Shown here piece after piece: positions 17,594 through 26,271 of a stretch of DNA of 64,000 bases. The first letter of the stretch is position 1. Every line of letters starts with the position of its first letter. A program made the position numbers and the translations under genes. This stretch comes from Reinekea marinisedimentorum (GTDB lineage Bacteria > Pseudomonadota > Gammaproteobacteria > Pseudomonadales > Natronospirillaceae), in assembly GCF_004341165.1 (NCBI RefSeq), contig NZ_SLZR01000009.1, positions 1-64,000 on the forward strand. The letters run 5' to 3'. Below the pieces are notes generated by a model that had not been told where the DNA came from, ran no database searches, and saw only the letters and a program-made list of their open reading frames with translations.

Positions 17594-19612
17594 TTAACTG
17601 AACGCAATCTCAAAGCGACTGCCTTTATCGGGTTCGCTTTGTACGTTCAGGTTAGCACCAAGGTGTTCAATATACGATTTTGTAAGGTACGCCCCAATGC
17701 CAACACCATTTTCCTGTTTGGTCGTTGCAAAAGGCCTGAACAGCTCCTCTCTTATGAAATACTCACTCATGCCTTGGCCTGTATCCTCGATAATTATTCG
17801 TGATACACCGTTTTGAGTTTCTGAAATAACATTAACCTGGCCGCTGGCGGCTGTGGCTTCCTGTGCATTTCTGATCAGATTCTTCAGTGCTAATGATAAC
17901 CGCTGCTTATCTGCCTTGAGTTCAAAATCATTATTTACCATAAGTCTGGGCATGGGTTTATAGCAAGAGCACTCTTGTACCAGTTCAAGCAGTAGTTCAC
18001 TGGCTAAAAAGGATGTTTTCTGCTCTTTGGTGGCTGGATTGAACTTTTGAATTAAGCCTTGCATTCGTGAAGTAGCGTTGTGCACCGTTTTAATCATATC
18101 CTCAATAAATGCAGGGTTATTCTTATGGCGTTCAGCGTTCTTTCCGATTAGTGCAAGCTGGGCAATCACATTGTTAATATCATGCATAATAAATGCAGAT
18201 AAACGATTATAAGTTTCAAGCTGCTTGGTATCGCTAATCACTCTTTCCTGCTGGTGCAGCAGAATGTTGCTGGCTACCTGAGTGCTTACGTTAGTCATTA
18301 GATCTCTGTCTTCGAAAGTAATGTCGCTACCCAGCTTTGGTCTGGCCAGGATCACGAATCCGACCAATTTCATTTGTATTATTAGCGGGGCAACCAGCCA
18401 GATGCTTTCATTCTTTTCTATCCAGTCGGGAAGTAGCCGGTTGTTTTGCGCCAGACTTGTAGCGCGGCTTCCAGGTACGAAAATCCAGGATTCCTTTAGC
18501 ATTGTTCGAATGAATGGCTCATTAACGTTTATGCTTTCCGGTGCGCCCTCTAGCTTTATATTGCTGACAATCTGTTTGAAGGTGGAATTGTCATTAATCC
18601 ACAGGCTGCCTGCTTCTGCGCGTACCACTTCGCATAACATCGTTAGAATGTTTTTGTAATAGCTGGAGCTGGCGCTGTCTAAATCTGAAAGCAGTTTGAT
18701 CGCATGGAGCCACTCTGTTCGGTAATCATATTTTAGGGAGAAGAAGTGCTTGCTGAGGAATACCTCACAACGTTGTCGAAATTCCCTGGAAATTGCCAGG
18801 GAAAACAGTAATAACAGTATTGCAGTCATCGCCAATGAAAATAGATACGTACCTAAAAAACCCTGCTTTTTAACGTAGTAGCTGCCGAGGCTCACCAGGC
18901 TGATGAGGCATGCTGAAAACAGAATGGTTGTTGAATAGAATGCTGCCGGGCGGGATACCGTGAACAGGTAGTGGCTATCATCGTTTTCGTTAAATACCAT
19001 AGAGCCTACGCCCAAGGCTGCTGCGACTGTCAGCGCTAACGCAGCTCTTGTTTGCCACATGGTTAATGGGATGTCGTTTGTTATCAGATTATGGCCGTAC
19101 ATTAAAACATCGAACGCGAATAGAAATGTCAGGCATAAGCCAATTAACTTGATCATTCTATGAGTGTTCAGGTTTCGTACGACCTGTTCTGTAAAGACCA
19201 AAGCGAAGGTCGCCAGCAGCATAATCAGAAGGTTAATCGTGCTGGCACTGCCGACCCCAATTAAGAGGCATATTGCTGAACTGGCGGCGGTTACGATTGT
19301 TAGGGATGTGATTATTTTGAGTTTTAAAGGCCACTCGATTATGCGAACCCGCCTGGCAAGCAGGGCAAAAAGAGAAGCCAGCCATAGAAACAGCCTTAGA
19401 ATTTCTGCACCAAGCGTCATTTTTGCTGATAAGGGGACGATACTGTAGCTAATGAAAAATGCAAGAGACCAAATAAATTGCCCGAAGACGCCAATTAGCA
19501 GCAGTCTTTTCCAATAAACAGTGATTGACTGGAAAAGCAATAGGGCTAATAAGCTGCCTGTTGTGACAAAGGTGGTAAAAAATGCGGTTTGGGTAACCGT
19601 TACATAATCCAT
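17594..19612 (-). CDS. prsK: XrtA/PEP-CTERM system histidine kinase PrsK
   Basis: A 672-residue sensor kinase. About eight to ten membrane spans fill residues 1-275, followed by a GAF-like region (about 300-440, SYYKNILTMLCEVVRAEAGSL to ILARPKLGSDITFEDRDLM), a dimerisation/H-box segment with LSAFIMHDINNVIAQLALIG, and a HATPase domain with LKNLIRNAQEA, IEDTGQGMS and GVGIGAYLTKSYIEHLGA. The order of a long membrane sensor, GAF and kinase with HDINN is that of PrsK from exosortase loci. It is the first gene of prsK-prsR-prsT and should phosphorylate PrsR. The signal sensed is unknown. Confidence 0.88.
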   Translation of the reverse strand: MDYVTVTQTAFFTTFVTTGSLLALLLFQSITVYWKRLLLIGVFGQFIWSLAFFISYSIVPLSAKMTLGAEILRLFLWLASLFALLARRVRIIEWPLKLKIITSLTIVTAASSAICLLIGVGSASTINLLIMLLATFALVFTEQVVRNLNTHRMIKLIGLCLTFLFAFDVLMYGHNLITNDIPLTMWQTRAALALTVAAALGVGSMVFNENDDSHYLFTVSRPAAFYSTTILFSACLISLVSLGSYYVKKQGFLGTYLFSLAMTAILLLLFSLAISREFRQRCEVFLSKHFFSLKYDYRTEWLHAIKLLSDLDSASSSYYKNILTMLCEVVRAEAGSLWINDNSTFKQIVSNIKLEGAPESINVNEPFIRTMLKESWIFVPGSRATSLAQNNRLLPDWIEKNESIWLVAPLIIQMKLVGFVILARPKLGSDITFEDRDLMTNVSTQVASNILLHQQERVISDTKQLETYNRLSAFIMHDINNVIAQLALIGKNAERHKNNPAFIEDMIKTVHNATSRMQGLIQKFNPATKEQKTSFLASELLLELVQECSCYKPMPRLMVNNDFELKADKQRLSLALKNLIRNAQEATAASGQVNVISETQNGVSRIIIEDTGQGMSEYFIREELFRPFATTKQENGVGIGAYLTKSYIEHLGANLNVQSEPDKGSRFEIAFS

Positions 19613-19762
19613 TACTACGGTCTCGACAATTCTCGGGTGGCCTCACGCCATTGGTGAGAATCGATCATTATAAAGGCTGGATAATTAAAATATAGTGAAT
19701 GTGAAGGATCTGCGCAAAACTGTGGGCAGATATCCATTCTGCCGTATATTTTGGGGCTTTAT

Positions 19763-20155
19763 CTAATTGGTGCTGGTCGTCGCTTCAACGTAGTCGCTGT
19801 ATATGCCTTCAGTGTCGAACACTGCCATTTCAATGGTTTGTTCCGTTGGGTTGGCGATGTCTTCTAATAGTAGTTGGGTGGTCTCGTTACCGCTGACAAC
19901 CGTTACCGTATACGAGTCATCTGAGCTCAGTTTGTAACGGATCTCGTAACCGCCTATATCGGAAGAGCTCATAGACTCACCATTTGCTCTCTCGGTCGGG
20001 GCAGACCAGTAAAGCATGACGTCTCCGTATGTTGTTGTGCTGGTACTCGATGATGTGTTTGTGGTTGATTCAGAGCTTGAACTACTTTCCAGCCCGCTTA
20101 CGTTACATCCTGCTAAAAAAGTTATACAAATAATAAATATCAAAAGCTGTTTCAT
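19763..20155 (-). CDS. Small lipoprotein with fibronectin-III-like domain (paralogue 1)
   Basis: A 130-residue lipoprotein: signal peptide with lipobox FLAGC (Cys17), a short Ser/Thr-rich spacer (about residues 22-42) and one beta-sandwich-like domain running VMLYWSAPTERANGESMSSS, then IGGYEIRYKLSSDDSYTVTV and IEMAVFDTEGIYSDYVEA. The pattern LxWxAPTxxxxG...GYxIxY is that of fibronectin type III domains common in exopolysaccharide and PEP-CTERM gene neighbourhoods. The domain is closely repeated in the next gene (20453-21160), so the two arose by duplication. It lies 150 bases upstream of prsK on the same strand. It is likely a surface-anchored adhesin or matrix-binding module; that function is inferred. 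Confidence 0.75.
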   Translation of the reverse strand: MKQLLIFIICITFLAGCNVSGLESSSSSESTTNTSSSTSTTTYGDVMLYWSAPTERANGESMSSSDIGGYEIRYKLSSDDSYTVTVVSGNETTQLLLEDIANPTEQTIEMAVFDTEGIYSDYVEATTSTN

Positions 20156-20396
20156 ATATTAAAAACTATTAAAAATTCAACGCTGTCAGCTTATTGATTT
20201 TGCGTAAAATTTCGATCCCTAATGTTCGTAAATGAGACTTCTATTCCGTCTTTTTACGTAAAAATTCAAGTTTGTTAAGTTAGATCAATGTTTGATATCC
20301 GTAGGCCGGTAGGCGTTGAGATCGTTGGTTGTCAGGGGAGGGGTTGTGCAGAATTTTTTGGCAGGACGGCTGCTTTCGGGCTTCCGGTTGCGTGGT

Positions 20397-20439
20397 GTAC
20401 CACCAGCAAGCTACGTGAGCTTTAAAATGCTGGTGGTAC
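20397..20439 (-). terminator. Hairpin after the Glu/Thr-rich lipoprotein gene
   Basis: GTACCACCAGCA (20397-20408) and TGCTGGTGGTAC (20428-20439) form a perfect 12-bp stem, with a second AAGCT/AGCTT pairing inside the loop. It starts 14 bases past the stop of the minus-strand lipoprotein gene. No T-run follows, so it may be a processing or stability hairpin rather than a classical terminator. Confidence 0.5.
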
Positions 20440-20452
20440 CTAGCGTTGTTTA

Positions 20453-21160
20453 TCAGTTGGCCAGGGCTTCTACGAAGTCACTGTAAATGCCATCTGTATC
20501 AAATACCGCGACTTCAAAGGAGTAGTCTTCGGCGTCTTCCATGTCCAGGAAGCTGTATTGATCAGTGGTGTTGTCAGAAATCACGATATTTGAGTATGCA
20601 TCATCGGCAGGCTTCTTGTAGCGTATTTCATAGCCACCCACATCTGCAGTTGTCATTGTGTCGCCATTGGCGCGTTCGGTTGGCGCAGACCAATAAAGTG
20701 TTACGGTGCGGGTCGTGCTGGCGGCTTCTTCCGTTGTAGTGTCTTCTGCTACGGTAGCTTCTTCTGTAGTGGTCGCTTCCTCTACTACGGCGGTCTCTTC
20801 TTCAGTCGTTGTTTCCTCTGCCACAACTGTCTCTTCAGATGTGGTGGCTTCCTCTTCAGTGCTGGTGCCCTCTGCGACATTGGTCTCTTCGGTCGAGGTT
20901 GTCTCTTCGCTAGTTGATTCATTTGCAACAGTGGTTTCATCAGAGGTGGTCGATTCTTCGACGGTTGTCGTCTCTTCTTCAGTAACTGCTTCCTCAGACG
21001 TTGTTGTTTCTTCGGAAATGGCCGTTGTATCAGTCTCCGTTTCAGCAGTTTCGGTTGTAACAATAGTAATCGTGCCCGACTCAATTGGGGTTACTTCAAT
21101 CTGACAGCCCATCAAAGCGGATGTAGCTAACGTGATGGCAAAAATGTTAAACAGTTTCAT
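20453..21160 (-). CDS. Lipoprotein with Glu/Thr-rich stalk and fibronectin-III-like domain (paralogue 2)
   Basis: The start at 21160 (MKLFNIFAIT) is preferred because AGG lies seven bases upstream and because it opens directly into a signal peptide with lipobox LMGC (Cys19); the longer frame from 21199 adds 13 unlikely residues. The 235-residue product has a low-complexity stalk of Glu, Thr, Ser, Val and Ala (about residues 40-150, repeating units like TTEEATVAE) and a C-terminal domain, TVTLYWSAPTERANGDTMTT to VAVFDTDGIYSDFVEAL, nearly the same as in paralogue 1. The stalk would hold the domain away from the outer membrane. The gene is oriented away from glmU and may be co-regulated with prsKRT; the sequence does not prove this. 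Confidence 0.75.
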   Translation of the reverse strand: MKLFNIFAITLATSALMGCQIEVTPIESGTITIVTTETAETETDTTAISEETTTSEEAVTEEETTTVEESTTSDETTVANESTSEETTSTEETNVAEGTSTEEEATTSEETVVAEETTTEEETAVVEEATTTEEATVAEDTTTEEAASTTRTVTLYWSAPTERANGDTMTTADVGGYEIRYKKPADDAYSNIVISDNTTDQYSFLDMEDAEDYSFEVAVFDTDGIYSDFVEALAN

Positions 21161-21578
21161 ATTGGTACCTATTAACCTGATGTCTTGTGTTGAGGCCATA
21201 GTAAGAAACGGGTGTTTTTAAACGTGTGAAGGGGTTCAAATCGTTCAATTGGTGACGAAACAGATGCCTGAATAGTATTTTTTGACGGGGTTGTTTGTAT
21301 TGCGTGATGGTTTATTGTCTATTTATGGTCTGTTTTAGCCTGTTTTTGCTCCTTACGTAGGGCTTACAAACATTTGACTATTTTCCGGTCGGCTGGATCA
21401 GTGTTAGAGGTGCTGCACTCTCGCCTCAGTTGAGAGAGGTATCAACAGAATATTAAGGAATGCCTTGTCGTCGCATATTGTCAATTATATTTTGACAACT
21501 GCCAGCTTGCTTAATGCGGCCCTGAGCCTAAAATGAAAATTCTTTCAATAAAATCAAATGTACCGATAAGGATTGGAT
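21161..21578. other. Divergent intergenic region upstream of glmU
   Basis: About 420 bases separate the lipoprotein start from glmU. The clearest element is a perfect inverted repeat TTGTCAA-N7-TTGACAA at 21478-21498, of operator size, 80 bases before the glmU start; its right arm also contains a TTGACA that could serve as a -35 box. No small gene or RNA motif was recognised. Confidence 0.4.
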
Positions 21579-22937
21579 ATGGATGTCAGCGTAGTGGTTT
21601 TGGCCGCTGGTCAGGGCTCCCGAATGAAGTCAGCATTGCCTAAAGTGCTACATAAACTCTCCGGCAAGCCGCTGGCGGCTCATGTTGTTGATTCTGCACG
21701 TCAATTTAGTTCGGACATTAGTATGGTGGTTGGGCATGGTGCTGAGCTGGTTCGTCAATATTTCGCCGAGTCGAGCGTCAAATTTTGTCTCCAAAATGAG
21801 CAGCTGGGTACTGGGCACGCTGTAGCCCAGGCGTTGCCAAAGCTTCCGGAAAGCGGCATCGTTTTAATTCTGTATGGCGATGTGCCTCTAACCAGGGTGG
21901 AAACCCTTCAGGCTCTGGTGAATCAGGTGGCTGATAAGAGCATGGGTTTGTTAACCGTCCATGCCGCAGACCCAACCGGCTACGGCCGTATTGTGCGCAA
22001 CGCTGCCGGTGCAGTTCAGGCCATTGTTGAGCATAAAGACGCCAACGAAGATCAGCTGGCCATCAACGAGGTGAACAGCGGCATCATGGCGGTACCCGCC
22101 TGGACGCTGCACGAATGGCTGCCAAAGCTGAAAAACAATAACGCTCAGGGCGAATATTACCTGACCGACCTCATCGCCATGGCGGTGGAGAATGGCGTCG
22201 CGGTGAATACCGTGCATCCATTCAAAGAGGAAGAAACCCTGGGTGTGAATAATCGCTTGCAACTGGCTCAGCTGGAGCGTTGGCATCAGCAGCAAATTGC
22301 TAACCAGCTGATGACCGATGGCATAACCCTGCTCGACCCGAACCGCCTGGACGTCCGTGGCCAGTTAACCGCCGGTCGTGACTGCATCATCGATATCAAC
22401 TGTGTGTTTGAGGGTGAGGTGACGCTGGGTGAGGGCGTCAGCGTTGGCGCTAACTGTGTGATTAAGAACGCCACCATCGGAGCCGGTACGGTTATCGAGC
22501 CGAATACCGTTATTGATGATGCTGCGATTGGTGAAAACGCCAATATAGGCCCCTTTGCCCGCATTCGCCCGGGCACGCACATGGCCAACAACACTAAGAT
22601 TGGTAACTTTGTGGAAACCAAGAAGGCCATCATTGGTGAGGGCAGTAAAGTGAACCATTTAACCTATGTTGGTGATGCAGAAATTGGCACCGGCGCGAAT
22701 ATTGGTGCCGGAACCATTACCTGTAACTACGATGGCGCGAATAAATATAAAACAACCATTGGCGATAACGCCTTTATCGGGTCGAACTCTACGCTGGTGG
22801 CTCCGGTGGATATTGAAAATGGCGCGTTTGTCGGTGCCGGCTCCATCATTACCAAAAGTGCTCCCGCTGATCAGCTGACGCTGGCGCGGTCGAAGCAGGT
22901 GACCATCAGTAAGTGGAAAAAACCGATTAAAAAATAA
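21579..22937 (+). CDS. glmU: Bifunctional GlmU: GlcN-1-P acetyltransferase / GlcNAc-1-P uridyltransferase
   Basis: The 452-residue enzyme makes UDP-GlcNAc in two steps. The N-terminal pyrophosphorylase has LAAGQGSRMKSALPKVLH (nucleotide-binding G-x-G-S-R-M and K-x-x-P-K), QLGTGHAV and YGDVPL. The C-terminal left-handed beta-helix has hexapeptide repeats from about residue 250 and ends with the acetyl-CoA-binding part GAGTITCNYDGANKYKT. Length fits E. coli GlmU (456). ATG 21579 is chosen over an upstream in-frame TTG at 21573 because AAGGA at 21568-21572 is correctly spaced only for the ATG. glmS follows after 101 bases; together they supply UDP-GlcNAc for peptidoglycan, LPS and probably the exopolysaccharide. 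Confidence 0.97.
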   Translation: MDVSVVVLAAGQGSRMKSALPKVLHKLSGKPLAAHVVDSARQFSSDISMVVGHGAELVRQYFAESSVKFCLQNEQLGTGHAVAQALPKLPESGIVLILYGDVPLTRVETLQALVNQVADKSMGLLTVHAADPTGYGRIVRNAAGAVQAIVEHKDANEDQLAINEVNSGIMAVPAWTLHEWLPKLKNNNAQGEYYLTDLIAMAVENGVAVNTVHPFKEEETLGVNNRLQLAQLERWHQQQIANQLMTDGITLLDPNRLDVRGQLTAGRDCIIDINCVFEGEVTLGEGVSVGANCVIKNATIGAGTVIEPNTVIDDAAIGENANIGPFARIRPGTHMANNTKIGNFVETKKAIIGEGSKVNHLTYVGDAEIGTGANIGAGTITCNYDGANKYKTTIGDNAFIGSNSTLVAPVDIENGAFVGAGSIITKSAPADQLTLARSKQVTISKWKKPIKK

Positions 22938-23038
22938 TCAAAAACCATTTTTTGGCCTGGCATCAGCCGAGCCAGCAGCTTTACTAATCTTGATGCAGCC
23001 AGACGCTGCAACCCTGGAATTTATGGAAGGATCATATT

Positions 23039-24871
23039 ATGTGTGGAATTGTTGGAGCAGTCGCTCAGCGCGATGTCGCTGAAATCCTGGTAGAAGGCCT
23101 GCGTCGTCTGGAATATCGCGGTTACGATTCAGCCGGTGTGGCCGTTGTTGATGCCGAATGCAACCTGACCCGCGTGCGTCGCCTGGGCAAAGTTCAGGAG
23201 CTGGCCGAAGCCGTGGAACTGGAGCAGGTTGCCGGTGGTACCGGTATTGCGCACACCCGTTGGGCAACGCATGGCGAGCCTTCGGAAGCCAACGCACACC
23301 CGCATATGTCGGGTGATATTGCCGTGGTGCACAATGGCATTATTGAAAACTACGAAGCGCTGCGCGAAGTGTTGAAAGGCCGTGGTTACGAGTTTACTTC
23401 TGAAACCGATACTGAAGTGATCGCGCACCTGGTTGAATGGGAATACCGTAATTCCGATACCCTGATTGAAGCCCTGCACAAAACTGCGGCGCAACTGGAA
23501 GGCGCATACGGTACGGTGATTGTTGATCGTAAAGACCCAAGCCGAATCGTCGTGGCCCGTTCTGGCAGCCCGATTGTGATCGGTTATGGTGTCGGTGAAA
23601 ACTTCCTGGCATCCGACCAATTAGCATTGCTCAGTGTTACCCGTCGCTTCAGCTACCTGGAAGAAGGCGATGTTGCCGAAGTTACCCGCCGCAGCGTCAA
23701 GGTGTTGGATGTCAACGGTAACGAAGTTCAGCGTGAAATTATCGAATCGACTGTAGAGCACGATGCTGGCACCAAAGGTCAGTACCGTCACTTCATGCAG
23801 AAAGAAATTTTTGAGCAGCCAACCGCACTGAAGAATGTGATTGAAGGACGTGTTACGGCAGATTCGGTCATTACCGAAAGCATTGGTGTGAATGCCGTGG
23901 AAATTCTTTCCAAGGTTGAGCATGTTCAGATCATTGCCTGCGGTACGTCCTATAACTCTGGCATGGCCGCGCGCTATTGGTTTGAAGCGGTGGCCGGCGT
24001 CAGCTGCGATGTCGAAATTGCATCGGAATTCCGCTATCGCCAGTTTGTGACCCGCCCGAACAGCCTGCTGATTACCCTTTCCCAATCCGGTGAAACGGCC
24101 GATACGTTAGCGGCACTGCGCATTGCCAAAGAAAAGGGTTACATGGCGGTAATGACCATCTGTAACGTCTCCGGTTCATCCTTGGTGCGTGAATCCGACA
24201 TCGCGTTCATGACCCGTGCCGGTACCGAAATTGGCGTGGCCTCCACTAAGGCCTTTACTACCCAGTTGGCAGCTATGCTGATGCTGGTGACGGCCATTGG
24301 TAAGCACCAGGGCCGAATCGACGCGGCAAAAGAAGCGGAGATCGTAAAAGAGATTCACGCGCTGCCGGTACACATTGAAAGCGCACTGGCGTACGACAAA
24401 GAGATCGAAGACCTGGCCGAAGACTTTGCCGATAAAGAGCACACCCTGTTCTTAGGCCGCGGCGAATACTACCCTATCGCCATGGAGGCCGCGCTGAAGC
24501 TGAAAGAAATTTCTTACATTCACGCCGAAGCCTACGCTGCCGGTGAGCTGAAGCACGGCCCGCTGGCATTGATTGATGCCGATATGCCGGTGGTGGTGAT
24601 CGCACCGAACAATGACCTGTTGGAAAAGCTGAAATCGAACGTCGAAGAAGTGCGCGCACGTGGCGGTCAGCTGTATGTCTTTGCGGATGAAAAAGCCGGC
24701 TTTGAAGGCGATGAAAATATGAAAATTATTTCCATGCCGCACGTTAATGAAATTACCGCACCAATCTTCTACACCGTGCCGATGCAGCTGCTGGCGTATC
24801 ATGTGGCGTTGATAAAAGGTACGGATGTAGACCAGCCGCGTAACTTAGCGAAAGCGGTGACGGTTGAGTAA
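23039..24871 (+). CDS. glmS: Glutamine--fructose-6-phosphate aminotransferase GlmS
   Basis: A 610-residue enzyme that converts fructose-6-P and glutamine to glucosamine-6-P. It starts MCGIVGAV, so the catalytic Cys becomes N-terminal after Met removal. The glutaminase domain includes [34 protein letters not shown] and [11 protein letters not shown]. Two SIS domains carry the sugar-isomerase site: [37 protein letters not shown] and the C-terminal [15 protein letters not shown] that closes the active site. Length matches E. coli GlmS (609). It lies 101 bases after glmU in the same direction; the gap shows a good GGAAGGATC ribosome site. No glmS ribozyme features were seen. Confidence 0.98.
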   Translation: MCGIVGAVAQRDVAEILVEGLRRLEYRGYDSAGVAVVDAECNLTRVRRLGKVQELAEAVELEQVAGGTGIAHTRWATHGEPSEANAHPHMSGDIAVVHNGIIENYEALREVLKGRGYEFTSETDTEVIAHLVEWEYRNSDTLIEALHKTAAQLEGAYGTVIVDRKDPSRIVVARSGSPIVIGYGVGENFLASDQLALLSVTRRFSYLEEGDVAEVTRRSVKVLDVNGNEVQREIIESTVEHDAGTKGQYRHFMQKEIFEQPTALKNVIEGRVTADSVITESIGVNAVEILSKVEHVQIIACGTSYNSGMAARYWFEAVAGVSCDVEIASEFRYRQFVTRPNSLLITLSQSGETADTLAALRIAKEKGYMAVMTICNVSGSSLVRESDIAFMTRAGTEIGVASTKAFTTQLAAMLMLVTAIGKHQGRIDAAKEAEIVKEIHALPVHIESALAYDKEIEDLAEDFADKEHTLFLGRGEYYPIAMEAALKLKEISYIHAEAYAAGELKHGPLALIDADMPVVVIAPNNDLLEKLKSNVEEVRARGGQLYVFADEKAGFEGDENMKIISMPHVNEITAPIFYTVPMQLLAYHVALIKGTDVDQPRNLAKAVTVE

Positions 24872-24929
24872 TGGTATTCAGTAGGTTCTGCTGAAAAATC
24901 AGAGCCTACTCCTTTGAAATTCATCAAAC

Positions 24930-24957
24930 ACGTCAGCCTTACTATCGAGGCTGACGT
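24930..24957. terminator. Hairpin between convergent glmS and cellulase genes
   Basis: ACGTCAGCCT (24930-24939) and AGGCTGACGT (24948-24957) form a perfect 10-bp stem with an 8-base loop, 58 bases past the glmS stop and 27 before the end of the convergent cellulase gene. A short TTTA follows on the plus strand. It probably serves both genes. Confidence 0.65.
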
Positions 24958-24984
24958 TTAATTGAAACCTAAATCTGTTTCGGT

Positions 24985-26226
24985 TTATTCACAACTTCCC
25001 GTAACGCTTGGCAGCGTATAAGAGCTGGTGAAGCTCGCCTGTAATCCCCAGGAGTAACTACTGCCTGCAGAAAGGTAGCTGCTCCACGATGGATTCGTTG
25101 CTGTATAGCTGGGTGCGCTGCCGCTTAATTCCGAGTTCCAGCTGTTGACGATTTCTGTGCCATCACTGTAGGTAACGTTGCTTGTCCAGCTGCTGATGGC
25201 TGAATCACCGTTATTGGTCACAGTAACGCTGCCTATATAGCCGCTGTTCCAGGAAGATTCAACGGCGTAACTGAAGCTGCAATCACCGGCGGTTGTATCC
25301 GTATCGCTGTCGCTATCAGAATCATTGTCTGTGTCTGTGTCTGTGTCTGTGTCTGTGTCTGTGTCTGTGTCTGTGTCTGTGTCGCTATCAGAATCGTTGT
25401 CGGAATCTTCGTCAGTATCCGAATCTGAGACATAATCGACATCATAAGCAATACTAATCAGCTCACTTGGGCAGCTCACTTCTTCGTATTCAAATTCCGG
25501 GTTGTCAGCAATTTCGAACCAATCAACAAACCAGTCGCAACCACTTTTTAAATCTTCCATACCGTCTTGGCTGAACACGCTCTCGCACTTGTTTTGTACG
25601 CAGCTTTTAAGTGAATCGGTATCGTCATAGCCGTAGGTAGCCTGACATTCTGTTAAGAAACCACCGTATTGCGCGCCCAGGTCGTCCGTTCCCCATTGAG
25701 TACTGGCTGCATCAAATGCACCGACACCGCCGCCGGGAATGAGTAAGTCAAATTGTTCACCGCCTACGTCGTAACCAATATTCGTCGCCATAACGATCAT
25801 TTCTTTACCTTCGATCGCCATAGACCCTGAGTCGTAATCGTTGTATCGGCCAGTACCAGAGAAGGTGATTTTATAACAAGTGCCACAGCTTACACCTTCG
25901 GCAGAAACGGCCGCGTAACCATAAGACAAGGTATCACTGATCTCCTGGGGTGCCATATTCCAGGGGGTGTATGCGTCACCGCCATCACAGCTACTTGCTA
26001 TGTAGTCGTAAGCGGTATCTAAGGGGTTTACTTCATTATCAACGTTGCAGGTTTTTACCGGATTGCCATCGGCATTTTCGTACCAGGCACAGTGTGGTTT
26101 GCAGCCATCCCAATAGCGGGTGGCGTAACCTTCGGCAGCAAAGACTGATTGGGCAGCGGCTGCTACATATAACAGCGCGCTATATTTTACGACTCGTTTT
26201 AACACATTGGATGCATTGAAGCTCAT
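24985..26226 (-). CDS. Secreted GH45 endoglucanase with acidic linker and CBM2
   Basis: A 413-residue secreted cellulase. A signal peptide (about 1-30, ending SVFAAEG) precedes the GH45 domain, which opens YATRYWDGCKPHCAWYE; the Asp in YWD corresponds to the catalytic base. FDLLIPGGGVGAFDA carries the catalytic acid Asp, and paired cysteines run throughout. A linker of Asp-Thr/Asp-Ser repeats (about 265-312) is coded partly by a perfect hexanucleotide repeat. The C-terminal CBM2 (CSFSYAVESSWNSGYIGSVT to LPSVTGSCE) has its flanking Cys pair and Trp residues for crystalline cellulose. AAGGAG lies seven bases before the ATG. It should hydrolyse internal beta-1,4-glucan bonds outside the cell. 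The motifs resemble fungal (subfamily A) GH45. Confidence 0.93.
   Translation of the reverse strand: MSFNASNVLKRVVKYSALLYVAAAAQSVFAAEGYATRYWDGCKPHCAWYENADGNPVKTCNVDNEVNPLDTAYDYIASSCDGGDAYTPWNMAPQEISDTLSYGYAAVSAEGVSCGTCYKITFSGTGRYNDYDSGSMAIEGKEMIVMATNIGYDVGGEQFDLLIPGGGVGAFDAASTQWGTDDLGAQYGGFLTECQATYGYDDTDSLKSCVQNKCESVFSQDGMEDLKSGCDWFVDWFEIADNPEFEYEEVSCPSELISIAYDVDYVSDSDTDEDSDNDSDSDTDTDTDTDTDTDTDTDTDNDSDSDSDTDTTAGDCSFSYAVESSWNSGYIGSVTVTNNGDSAISSWTSNVTYSDGTEIVNSWNSELSGSAPSYTATNPSWSSYLSAGSSYSWGLQASFTSSYTLPSVTGSCE
25328..25383. repeat. Hexanucleotide tandem repeat in the cellulase linker
   Basis: The unit TGTGTC (plus strand) is repeated about nine times without interruption, coding for an Asp-Thr ladder on the minus strand. 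Because the unit is six bases, gain or loss of copies would lengthen or shorten the linker without breaking the frame. Confidence 0.85.
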
Positions 26227-26271
26227 TTTCGTGCTCCTTCATTTGTTATCAATTTGATTTCTAATTAGAAG

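Noticed and set aside
19720-19740. TGCCCA-N5-TTGC on the minus strand upstream of prsK as sigma-54 promoter
   Set aside because: The invariant GG of the -24 element is missing.
20359-20374. TTGGCAGGACGGCTGCT, a sigma-54-like -24/-12 pattern
   Set aside because: Only 5 of 6 and 3 of 4 matches, and it points along the plus strand where no gene starts before glmU more than 1 kb away.
20706-21104. Plus-strand frame of 132 codons rich in Val and Ser
   Set aside because: It is the exact antisense image of the Glu/Thr-rich stalk; repetitive composition opens the opposite frame. No ribosome site or promoter.
22938-23038. glmS ribozyme or riboswitch between glmU and glmS
   Set aside because: Only 101 bases, without the ribozyme core pairing; gammaproteobacteria normally control glmS otherwise.
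25320-25390. Repeat array that might suggest CRISPR or a VNTR locus outside a gene
   Set aside because: The repeat has no spacers and is in frame inside the cellulase linker.
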